Below are positions 22,421 to 31,713 of a stretch of 64,000 nucleotides of DNA, in pieces. A model generated the notes under the pieces. It was not told where the DNA came from. It did not search any database and was given only the letters and a program-made list of their open reading frames with translations. The position numbers and the translations under genes were made by a program. The stretch lies in the NCBI GenBank assembly GCA_973895155.1, contig OZ316893.1, positions 28,272,001 to 28,336,000 of the forward strand. The letters are read 5' to 3'. This DNA is from Marsupella aquatica. Taxonomy: Eukaryota; Marchantiophyta. Position 1 is the first letter of the stretch. Each line of letters opens with the position of its first letter.

Positions 22421-23248
22421 CGTGGCGTGGTTTCAGGCCGAGTGTGCAGTGATGGAGCTTCTCTTCTGTACAACATCCATGGTTGCGGTATTCATGCCTT
22501 GCTACTCACCTCCATCTGTGTTGCAACTCCATTCAGACACTCCTAGGACCCAAATTGCCTTCACTGTCCAACCCACCATACAAGACTCTTATGTAAAGGT
22601 TGTGTCTCACATGCGATGCATGGTATGTCTCCAAGTTTCAGCATATGGACTCCCACAACATTTCTGGTTAAAGTGGAGGCTCCCATAACATTTCCGGTTA
22701 AACTGTAGACTCCCATAGCTTTCATGTTGAAACCTTTAAACTCCGTTAGCATCAAATGTGTCACCATTCAATTTTGGACGTGGGAAATGAGATACAAATT
22801 AAAGAAGACCAGGCTTCCTGATTAGAACTAATTCACTCTATACAGTTGTGATATATTATTTACTCTCTAGACTCAATGCTAATCCACACCCGGGTCTATG
22901 CCCGATCCGCCTCAAACTCTTGGGCCCGTAATGCCAGGTGTTGTAATTCAACTTCCTCCCGTTGTTGCTGCTCCTCAGCCTACGCCTGCCAAAAAGCTGC
23001 CTTCTGCCTTGCCTTATACTCCACCCCTTGGCACACTTGTAGGACCTCGCGATCCGGCCGTTCCTTTTGATGTGTGGGATGTCGAGTTCCTACTTCACGA
23101 ATGTTGAATTGTGTTACCAGGTTGTCAAAATAATGGGGCCGTGATGCAGAACAAGCGGTCGGTAAGTGCCTATAGGAGAAGCAAAAACAACACTGACCGC
23201 AGATTCCTGCCCACGTAGTCGAAGAGGATAGTAGACACCTCGGAGTCA
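22421..23248. other. Repeat-rich spacer
   Basis: Contains further satellite fragments (ACATTTCCGGTTAAA at 22685-22710). A proline-rich open stretch at 22898-23107 plus (PPVVAAPQPTPAKKLP) has no recognised family. Confidence 0.35.
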
Positions 23249-23554
23249 CTAAGCCGTTGGGAAAATCTTGAGTGTGGATTCCACCAGAGCTGAAATGTGA
23301 TGATGCTCAATACCGGAGGCTAGCTTAGCCCGAGTAAATTTACCCACCGGCGCCTCAATGAACTTGATAAATTCATAGATCACCGGGTCGCCCCATTTGA
23401 TGTAGATAGATTCCAACTGGTTGAAGTCTGGTTGGTTACACGGGTCAAAGTTTGCTTTGTAGTCATTCACTACGGCATGTTTGTCAAGTGCCTTGAGAGG
23501 AGATCTTTGGAGCAGTTGTCGTTGGATGTCCATACCAAGACAAAACTTTTTCAT
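23249..23554 (-). pseudogene. Fragment of E1-type N-terminal module
   Basis: Minus-strand ORF of 101 codons. The segment DYKANFDPCNQPDFNQLE, the aromatic IYEFIKFIEAP stretch and a final IEHHHISALVE parallel, in order and spacing, NHYNGNFDLPFQSEL, YVGFREALLWLP and LQPHHYDHI of the E1 N-module. No coiled coil or shared domain follows. Likely a solitary fragment of a related element. Similarity judged by eye. Confidence 0.35.
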
Positions 23555-23894
23555 ATTTTTTGACAGAGCGTGAAAGCAGCCTTCAAATTAACTTACTGCC
23601 ACTTCTGTCGCATTATAGTTCTAGCTCTCCTGCTATCTTCCTTTGTACCCGTCTCTTCTCTCTTCTGGTTGGAATTGTTGCTTGACTTAGCATTTCCTTC
23701 ATATCCGCAAGCAATGGCGGGCAATTTTCTCTCTATAGCCACCGTACCGTAATCTATGCAAACCCAAAAAAGCTAACAAACGTCCTGCAAATAGACGAAT
23801 GCCTATGGCCTCCCAAGACTGGCCAAGACACAAAAAACTGTTGAGCACCTCACGTCTTGCAATTTTCTTACAAGTTTTTGCTGGAAATCTCTTT

Positions 23895-24105
23895 CTACGA
23901 TGACAGACCTTCATGGATACTTCTATTAATCTGTGCAATTTCCAAGTGGATAGGAAAAATGAATTCAGGAATATATCAACTATGTATAACAAGTGATTGT
24001 GTAATTCTATCAAGCATTTTGTCCATAGCTTCCGATGGCAGTTTGAGTTCAACGAGCATCACAAGTGCACTATCCAGATGGCTTGTATATAATTATGTGC
24101 TTGAA
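23895..24105 (+). repeat. Dispersed repeat, copy 1
   Basis: From TTCTACGATGACAGACCTT to GGCTTGTATATAATTATGTGC. Recurs at 26795-27010 with ~90% identity by eye and small insertions. The second copy immediately precedes the 116-bp satellite. Confidence 0.75.
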
Positions 24106-25280
24106 TGTGTGGCTGTTCTGATCATTTGCATTGATTAAAGACAAATTTGTTCTGAAAATTGGCATTGGAATTGTTTGAGTCCTTTCAAGCGAGCGTTGTC
24201 GCAACACCGGTTAGTCAAATTGATGAATACCTCTTTTGCTTCTTGCTCATTTGAGTTACCATGGTTGGAAGTTTCTATCAGGCCCCACAAGAGCTGTGGA
24301 ATAAACCAGAGCACACTACTGATTGGAATGAGGAAATTGGGATGGGGCTGCCGGCATTATTATCTACAGTATAAGTCTATCCTTCAATTGCTCACGACAA
24401 CCATTAGAATTGCCACACAAATGCTTGTAATGCTTGTAGAGCGTTTGAAGCTCATGAGCTGCAATTCGTGTCTCAGGGGCTGCGCACGCTTGATGGGAGG
24501 ACTACACCAAAAGTCAGCCGAGGCAAAGCTGATGGTGGTGCACAAGAAGCACTCCATTTCCAAATTCCAATAGGTGGCGACCCTCACTCCAGCTAATTTA
24601 AGTTGCTTTAACTTGGGAAGTGATGTGTAATCCAACACTTGCCAATTTGATTTGGTAAATTCAAGTAGCGGAACTGAACGTGCACAATGTTTATACTTTA
24701 CGGCAATAGGTGAACATTTATTGTCTGAGCACTTTCAGCGATAATTAGGTAATAACATAGTTAAAAGCTCAAAGTTATTGAGTTGGCAACTGTCCCCACC
24801 AAAACCATTGTACGCTCTGTATTACCAATTCATTGTGCAATTAAATCTTCTTCTCTGTTGCCAATAGCAACGAGAATATGAAGTTGGGATAGACACAAAC
24901 TGTCTCTATTCTTTTTGCAAGCACAATACTTTCGTTCGTCCCACGTTCAATGAATTTCTTCCATATGGTTTGTCTAACTAAAGTGGGAACCCACGTCCAC
25001 GCTTGCTTGCACTTGGCAGCAGCCTGGGAACAAGTAATTCAAATTGCCGACAGACCCTTCCCTTATGCACTATGGTTGGGGTGGTATTTTAGTCGGAAAA
25101 GATTGGCTTTCTAGAATTCCTGCCGCCCACCTTCAACCTGGTTCCTTAATGGGCTCTTCACCTTCAAATTCCCTTCTGTGCCATGGTTGGGCTGGTATTA
25201 TGGTCGGGAAGTATTCATTTGGTCTTCTAGAATTCCTATTGCCCGTCTGCAATCTGGTTCTTTAATGTGCTCGTCGCTCG
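24106..25280. other. Spacer with one unassigned ORF
   Basis: An ORF at 24175-24573 plus (132 codons) and an overlapping frame have no recognised motif. The remainder to ~25040 is AT-rich with nothing identifiable, followed by a copy of the dispersed repeat that also flanks the satellite at 26310-26530. Confidence 0.3.
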
Positions 25281-26205
25281 TAGGCTCCCATAACATAATT
25301 TTCCGGTTAAACCGTAGACTCCCATAACATTTCCGGTTAAACATTTTTGCAGCAATAGCATTCATGTTGAAACCTTTAATCTCCGTTAGTATCAAAAGTG
25401 TCACCATTCAATTTTGGACGTGGGAAATGGCTGATTAGCTCCCATAACATTTCCGGTTAAACCGTAGTCGACTCCCATAACATTTCCGGTTAAACATTTT
25501 TGCAGCAATAGCATTCATGTCGAAACCTTTAATCTTCGTTAGTATCAAAAGTGTCACCATTCAATTTGGACGTGGGAAATGGCTGATTAGCTCCCATAAC
25601 ATTTCCGATTAAACCGTAGTCGACTCCCATAACATTTCCGGTTAAACATTTTTTCAGAAATAGCATTCATGTCGAAACCTTTAAACTACATTAGTATCAA
25701 AAGTGTCACCATTCAATTTTGGATGTGGGAAATGGCTGATTAGCTCCCATAACATTTCCGGTTAAACCATAGTCGACTCCCATAACATTTCCAGTTAAAC
25801 ATTTTTGCAGCAATAGCATTCATGTCAAAACCTTTAATCTCCGTTAGTATCAAAAGTGTCACCATTCAATTTTGGACGTGGGAAATGGCTGATTAGCTCC
25901 CATAACATTTCTGGTTAAACCGTAGTCGACTCCCATAACATATCCGGTTAAACATTTTTGCAGCAATAGCATTCATGTCGAAACCTTTAATCTCCGTTAG
26001 TATCAAAAGCACTGTCACCATTCAATTTTGGACGTGGGAAATGGCTGATTAGCTCCCATAACATTTCTGGTTAAACCATAGTCGACTCCCATAACATTTC
26101 CGGTTAAACATTTTTGCAGCAATAGCATTCATGTCGAAACCTTTAAACTACGTTAGTATCAAAAGTGTTACCATTCAAATTTGGATGTGGGAAATGGCTG
26201 ATTAG
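25281..26205 (+). repeat. ~153-bp satellite array, about six units
   Basis: Units run CTCCCATAACATTTCCGG, TTAAACCGTAGTCGACTCCC, GCAGCAATAGCATTCATGTC, TAGTATCAAAAGTGTCACC, GGACGTGGGAAATGGCTG. Spacings of the GTGTCACC mark are 153, 152, 153, 156 and 153 bases. A solitary further unit lies at ~26536-26690. Within each unit CTCCCATAACATTTCCGGTTAAAC occurs twice, so the unit itself arose from a smaller duplication. Confidence 0.9.
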
Positions 26206-26794
26206 AACTAATTCAATGTGTACAGTCGTGATATATAGTGCGAGGTATTTACAAATGGTGAACAATTACACCTCCGAGGGAGTGCTTAAAATTGACTTGA
26301 CGTCATCACTTTCTTCAAATTCCCTTCAACGCCATGGTTGGGCTGGTATTATAGTTGGGAAGCATTGGCCTTCTAGAATTCCTGTCCGCCTTCAATTTGG
26401 TTCCTTAATGTGCTTGCCGCCTTCAAATTCCCTTCTGCGCCATGGTTGGGATGGTATTATGGTCGGGAAGTATTGGGCTTCTAGAATTCCTATTGCCCGT
26501 CTTCAATCTGGTTCCTTAATGTGCTCGTTGCTCGTAGGCTCCCATAACATTTCCGGTTAAACCGTAAACTCCCATAACATTTCCGGTTAAACATTTTTGC
26601 AGCAATAGCATTCATGTTGAAACCTTTAAACTCCGTTAGTATCAAAAGTGTCACCATTCAAATTTGGACATGGGAAATGGCTGAGTAGAACTAATTCAAT
26701 GTGTACAGTCGTGATATATAGTGCGAGGTATTTACAAATGCTGAACAATTACACCTTCGAGGGAGTGCTCAAAATTGACTTGATGTCATCACTT

Positions 26795-27010
26795 TCTACG
26801 ATGACAGACCTTTATGGATACTTTTGTTAATTTGTGCAATTTCCAAATGGACAGGAAAAATGAACACAAGAATATATCAACTATACAATATAACAAGTAA
26901 TTGTGGAATTCTGTCAAGCAATCTGTCCATATATATAGCTTCCGATGGCAATTTGAGTTCAACGGGCATCACAAGTGCACTATCCGGATGGCTTGTATAT
27001 AATTATGTGC
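26795..27010 (+). repeat. Dispersed repeat, copy 2
   Basis: Second copy of 23895-24105, ending at TATATAATTATGTGCTGGGG, which is also the first GTGCTGGGG of the neighbouring satellite. Confidence 0.75.
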
Positions 27011-28180
27011 TGGGGTAATGCAAATGTCAATGTGCTCCAAAGGGTATGTTTGTATCAAATTACAATATTTTGAAGGTTGGGGGGTACGAGGGATGGGGTA
27101 TTCCAAAACTCACAGCCACCATGTGCTGGGGTAATACAAGTGCCAATGTGCTCCGAAGGGTATGTATATATCAAATTACAGTATTTTGAAGGTTGAGGGG
27201 TATGAGGGATGGGGTATTCCAAATGCACAGCCACCATGTGCTGGGGTAATGCAAATGTCCATGTGCTCGGATGGGTATGTATGTTTCAAATTACAGTATT
27301 TTGAAGGTTGGGTGGTACGACGGATGGGGTATTCCAAAATGCACAGCCACCATGTGCTGGGGTAATGCAAGTGCCAATGTGCTCCAAAGGGTATCTATAT
27401 ATCAAATTACAGTATTTTGAAGGTTGGGGGGTACGACGGATGGGGTATTCCAAAACTCACAGCCACCATGTGCTGGGGTAATGCAAGTGCCAATGTGCTC
27501 CAAAGGGTATGTATATATCAGATTACAGTATTTTGAAGGTTGAGGGGTATGAGGGATGGGGTATTCCAAAATGCACAGCCACCATGTGCTGGGGTAATGC
27601 AAATGTAAATGTGCACCGAAGGGTACGTATGTATCAAATTACAGTATTGAAGGTTGGGGGGTACGAGGGATGGGGTATTCCAAAATGCACAGCCACCATG
27701 TGCTGGGGTAATGCAAGTGCCAATGTGCTCCGAAGGGTATGTATATATCAAATTACAGTATTTTGAAGGTTGGGGGGTACGAGGGATGGGGTATTCCAAA
27801 ACGCATAGTCACCAAGTGCTCGGGTAATGCAAGTGCCAATGTGCTTTGAAGGGTATGTACGTATCAAATTACAGTATTTTGAAGGTTGAGGTACGAGGGA
27901 TGGGGTATTCCAAAACGCACAACCACCATGAGGTAATACAAGTGCCAATGTGTTCCAAAGGGTACATGTATTATCAAATTACAGTATTTTAAAGGTTGGG
28001 GGGTACGAGGGATGGGGTTTTCCAAAACCCACAGCCACCATGTTCTGGGGTAATGCAAAACAATGTCAATGTGCACCGAAGGGTATGTATGTATCAAATT
28101 ACAGTATTTTGAAGGTTGGGGGTACGAGGGATGGGGTATTCTATAACGCACAGCCACAGTGTGCTCGGGTAATACAGAAG
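27004..28180 (+). repeat. ~116-bp satellite array, about ten units
   Basis: Unit landmarks are ACAGCCACCATGTGCTGGGG, GTGCCAATGTGCTCCRAAGG, ATATATCAAATTACAGTATT and GGGGGGTACGAGGGATGGGG. The ATGTGCTGGGG marks at 27121, 27236, 27352 and 27468 give periods of 115-116 bases. Later units are more divergent. Short ORFs on both strands are by-products of the repeat. Confidence 0.92.
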
Positions 28181-28716
28181 GACTGTACAACGCCCTTTAC
28201 CCGAGCACCAACTATGCACAACTTTGGTGCTTATGGGGTGCTGACAATATAGGAGCATTTTAGTTCGCATCTTCCGGATTCCAGAAAGGTTGGCAGTGAC
28301 TTGGACAAGACGCTTCATAACAAAGGGAATGTTTCTTCACAACAGGGAGTTTAAGTTTAAGTACATGGATTGACAACATCCAATAGAGCAACAAGCAGCT
28401 TTGCAGAAATGGAATCTGTCATGTTTTGAGAGGCTCCTTGCGTGTCAATACCCTCCTTCCGTCGAGTAAGCCTCATGAGTTGCTCACGGCAATGTGTTGG
28501 TGATAGGATTAGGGTTTACTTAATTGGACTACCTTTCATACGACAGAAGTGAATTTCAAGGACAGTAGATCCAAAACATGGAGGACAAGGCAGAGTCACC
28601 TTACGACGAGGTCCAGCCCTACAAGGAGGTGGAAAAGGAAGGTTTGGATTACAATACTTAATAGTTGGTCGTCATTGCATATAGTTGAATTTTGCATTGC
28701 GGTTTAGTGATGATAT
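28181..28716. other. Upstream region of the domain/SNF2 gene
   Basis: No repeat and no ORF of note. AT-rich leader before the ATG at 28717; no convincing TATA box identified. Confidence 0.3.
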
Positions 28717-31578
28717 GTGGAACATTTTGACAATCCGTGGGTTGGAATTGAAACAGGCGGCACTGGAACGTTGTGGCATTCCTGCACACCGGAACGAATT
28801 CGCAGTTTGGTGGGAGGTGATCCAACTCGATCATCAATGATTTTCAACCTTGGTCTGCAACAAACTTTTGGGATTGATTACAACGTAACAGCCGTATGTG
28901 GGGTGAAGGAGTTTGTGTTGGGATTTGATTATGCATCAAAATCCAGCGAATTCCGAGGATGTTCATTGAAAATCACACAAGATGTGTTACGTGCGGCATT
29001 CAAGCTGCCATCTGGTACATTTGCCAAGTATAGGCAGAGAATGCACTGTCCTGAATTCAATGATTTGTTTGTTCGTCCACGAATAAGAGGGAATCCCTAT
29101 AGTTTAAAGCTTTTGAGAGCTCCGTATGATAGATGGTCTGGGGCAATTAGAGTGGTGCAGGAAATTCTGCTGGGTAAGGAGAAGCCTTCACAGTTATCAG
29201 CAAAACAATTGAGTTATTTCTACTGGTATTTGTGTGGTACTTTGCCGAAGGGAAAAAGACTAGCAGGCCCTGTGCCAAAATTGCTACCAGATTGGAGTGA
29301 TTTAGTTTACGATGAATTGGCTTTGGAAATAAGTAAATTCAAGAAACACCTTCAGGGTATGAGGAATGTTCGTGAGTCAAAGGCGTTCCCCGCTTATTGT
29401 GGGATTGCTATTACACAGTTGCTGCTACATTGGGGATTTTCATGGGAAAGCCTTATATCGGGGCCAAATGTTGGCAACGAGGGTACTACAAGAAGGGAAA
29501 CCCAACCTCAACCTATTCAATGTAAACTTCAGTCATCGGAATCAAAGTTAGAAGGCAGGATTGATGACCTTGAAGGGGAGTTGACGGCACAGACAATGCG
29601 AAATGACGAATATGAAGATGCTGGAGAAGGTTGGAATGAGAACCAATCGTGCATGGCAAATTTGAGTGTTGAACAAGAAATGTGCAATGCAGGACGAGAT
29701 GCGGTCACCAGAGAATTTGAGGTGTTCAAATTGCAGTCACAATGCAGGTTGAAAGACCTTGAAGAAAAGCTTGTGCAGGTGACAATGCGCAATGACGAAT
29801 ACCAAGCTGCTGAACAAGGTTGGAAGGAGGACCAATCACGCATGGCAGAATTGAGTGTTGAACTTCAAATGGGCACTACAGGACGAGATGCGATCACCAA
29901 CAAATTTGAAGAGTTCAAATTGCAGTCACAATGCAGGTTGAAAGACCTTGAAGAAAATCTTGTGCAGGTGACAAAGCGCAATGACGAATACCAAGCTGCT
30001 GAACAAGGTTGGAAGGAGGACCAATCACGCATGGCAGAATTGAGTGCTGAACTTCAAATGGGCACTACAGAACGAGATGCGGTCACCAGCGAATTTGAAG
30101 AGTTCAAATTGCAGTCACAGTCCAGGTTGAAAGACCTTGAAGAAAAGCTTATGCAGGTGACAATGCGCAATGATGAATACCAAGCTGCTGAACAAGGTTG
30201 GAAGAAGGACCAATTGCGCATGGCAGAATTGAGTGTTGAACTTCAAATGGGCACTGTAGGACGAGATGCTATCGCCAGCAAATTTGAAGAGTTCAAATTG
30301 CAGTCACAATGCAAGTTGAAAGACCTTGAAGAAAAGCTTGTGCAAGTGACAAAGCGCAATGACGAATACCAAGCTGTTGAACAAGGTTGGAAGGAGGACC
30401 AATCACGCTTGGCAGAATTGAGTGCTGAACTTCAAATGGGCACTGCAGAACGAGATGCGGCCACCAGCGAATTTGAAGAGTTCAAATTGCAGTCACAATG
30501 GAAGTTGAAAGACCTTGAAGAAAAGCTTGTGCAGGTGACAAAGCGCAATGACAATTACCAAGCTGCTGAACAAGGTTGGAAGGAGGACCAATCGCGCATG
30601 GCAGAATTGAGTGCTGACCTTGAAAGGTGTGTTGCAGGACGAGATGCCGCGATCAATGAACTTGAGTTGTTGAAATTGTCGTCAGACTGCAAGTTTGAAG
30701 ATGTTCAACGGAAGGTTGTAGAGCAGGCAGTGCGCATGGAATCATGTTTAGGTGCTGAATGTGCTTTGAAGGATATCCAAATGCGCATGGAAGAATTGGA
30801 AAGTGAACTTGCAGGGTGCACTAAACAACGAGATGATGTGAGCACACAACTTCAGTTGTTCAGATTAGAGTCACAGAGCAAGTTGGAAGACCTTCAACGA
30901 GCACTTGTAGAACAGACAAGGCTGAAGGCGGAATACGCAATTGCTCACAAAGCTTTGAAGGAGAACGAAATGTGCATGGGGGAACTGAGAAATGAGGTAG
31001 CAAAGTGCACTGCCGAACGCAATACTCAGCGCACTAACGTGGAGTCTTTGAAATTGGACTTAGAGCGTACAATGGCAGAGCTTGAACAGGTGCATTGTAG
31101 ATTGGGCGAGAATGTAGACTTGCAACAAATAATTTCGACTCAGAAAGTAGAATTAAAATTCAAGGATGACCAATTGCACATAGCTCTTGCAAAGGTTGAA
31201 GAGTTGGAATGTACAGTGAGGAATTTGAAGAGAAAGCAAGTGTCGAATGCTGAACCAGTTATACCGTTCATCGCGGAACCAAAGAGGCAAGCTCATGGAC
31301 GTCCATTACTTGGTTCAACCTCCAACAATGAAATGACAACAGTGCCAGTGCCATGTAAAAATTGCGTACAGAGGGATGAGTTTGCAAGTTGTTCTCCATC
31401 TGTGGTCTCGCAATTGACTCGTATTAATTTGGAGGACCCCCCAAAAAGGCGACGACTATTGTGGTCTTTTGATAATGAAGGGGATAGCTTGGATCATGTT
31501 GACATTGACGCTACCTCCGTGCGTCGTACAATCGCAGATTCCTGTTCAGATTCAGATTCAGAGATGGACTTTCCCTGA
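28717..31578 (+). CDS. E1-type domain plus eight coiled-coil repeats; probable N-terminal part of the SNF2 gene
   Basis: Open for 953 codons from ATG 28717. Residues ~60-240 carry the shared domain: FVLGFD, EFRGCSLKI, AAFKLPSG, then DWSDLVYDELALEI and ITQLLLHWGF, matching the two halves seen in E1. Residues ~277-785 are eight tandem coiled-coil repeats, most exactly 63 residues (DLEEKLVQVT, QGWKEDQSRMAELSAELQMG, ERDA). A basic/acidic tail ends SDSDSEMDFP. The frame stops at TGA 31576-31578, but the same frame stays open for 12 more codons up to a strong donor (CGA|GTGAGT at 31615). The next exon joins in phase to the SNF2 domain. So this may be the N-terminal half of one gene with a nonsense codon, or a separate gene. 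Confidence 0.75.
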   Translation: MEHFDNPWVGIETGGTGTLWHSCTPERIRSLVGGDPTRSSMIFNLGLQQTFGIDYNVTAVCGVKEFVLGFDYASKSSEFRGCSLKITQDVLRAAFKLPSGTFAKYRQRMHCPEFNDLFVRPRIRGNPYSLKLLRAPYDRWSGAIRVVQEILLGKEKPSQLSAKQLSYFYWYLCGTLPKGKRLAGPVPKLLPDWSDLVYDELALEISKFKKHLQGMRNVRESKAFPAYCGIAITQLLLHWGFSWESLISGPNVGNEGTTRRETQPQPIQCKLQSSESKLEGRIDDLEGELTAQTMRNDEYEDAGEGWNENQSCMANLSVEQEMCNAGRDAVTREFEVFKLQSQCRLKDLEEKLVQVTMRNDEYQAAEQGWKEDQSRMAELSVELQMGTTGRDAITNKFEEFKLQSQCRLKDLEENLVQVTKRNDEYQAAEQGWKEDQSRMAELSAELQMGTTERDAVTSEFEEFKLQSQSRLKDLEEKLMQVTMRNDEYQAAEQGWKKDQLRMAELSVELQMGTVGRDAIASKFEEFKLQSQCKLKDLEEKLVQVTKRNDEYQAVEQGWKEDQSRLAELSAELQMGTAERDAATSEFEEFKLQSQWKLKDLEEKLVQVTKRNDNYQAAEQGWKEDQSRMAELSADLERCVAGRDAAINELELLKLSSDCKFEDVQRKVVEQAVRMESCLGAECALKDIQMRMEELESELAGCTKQRDDVSTQLQLFRLESQSKLEDLQRALVEQTRLKAEYAIAHKALKENEMCMGELRNEVAKCTAERNTQRTNVESLKLDLERTMAELEQVHCRLGENVDLQQIISTQKVELKFKDDQLHIALAKVEELECTVRNLKRKQVSNAEPVIPFIAEPKRQAHGRPLLGSTSNNEMTTVPVPCKNCVQRDEFASCSPSVVSQLTRINLEDPPKRRRLLWSFDNEGDSLDHVDIDATSVRRTIADSCSDSDSEMDFP
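29545..31068 (+). repeat. Intragenic 189-bp coding tandem repeats
   Basis: Eight in-frame units inside the preceding gene. The first is 201 bp. Unit starts at 29746, 29935, 30124, 30313, 30502, 30691 and 30880 are each 189 bp apart, i.e. 63 residues. Units 2-6 are nearly identical; 1, 7 and 8 are diverged, which indicates recent expansion of the middle. Confidence 0.93.
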
Positions 31579-31713
31579 GTCCGAGTCCAACCTTTTTCGC
31601 AAGCAGAGGAACGAGTGAGTAAACTAACCATGTCGCAGCGTCTTGTCCAAATACTCAGTTTGGATAAGTAGAGCCGGTTAAGAAGGCTGACTGTTATTCC
31701 GTGACCATTGCAG

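Noticed and set aside
25281-28180. CRISPR-like array
   Set aside because: Units are 116-153 bp tandem copies with no short repeat plus unique spacer pattern, in a eukaryotic genome.
27055-28318. Many short ORFs on both strands (for example MHYPSTWWLCILEYP)
   Set aside because: All arise from the 116-bp satellite and repeat with its period.
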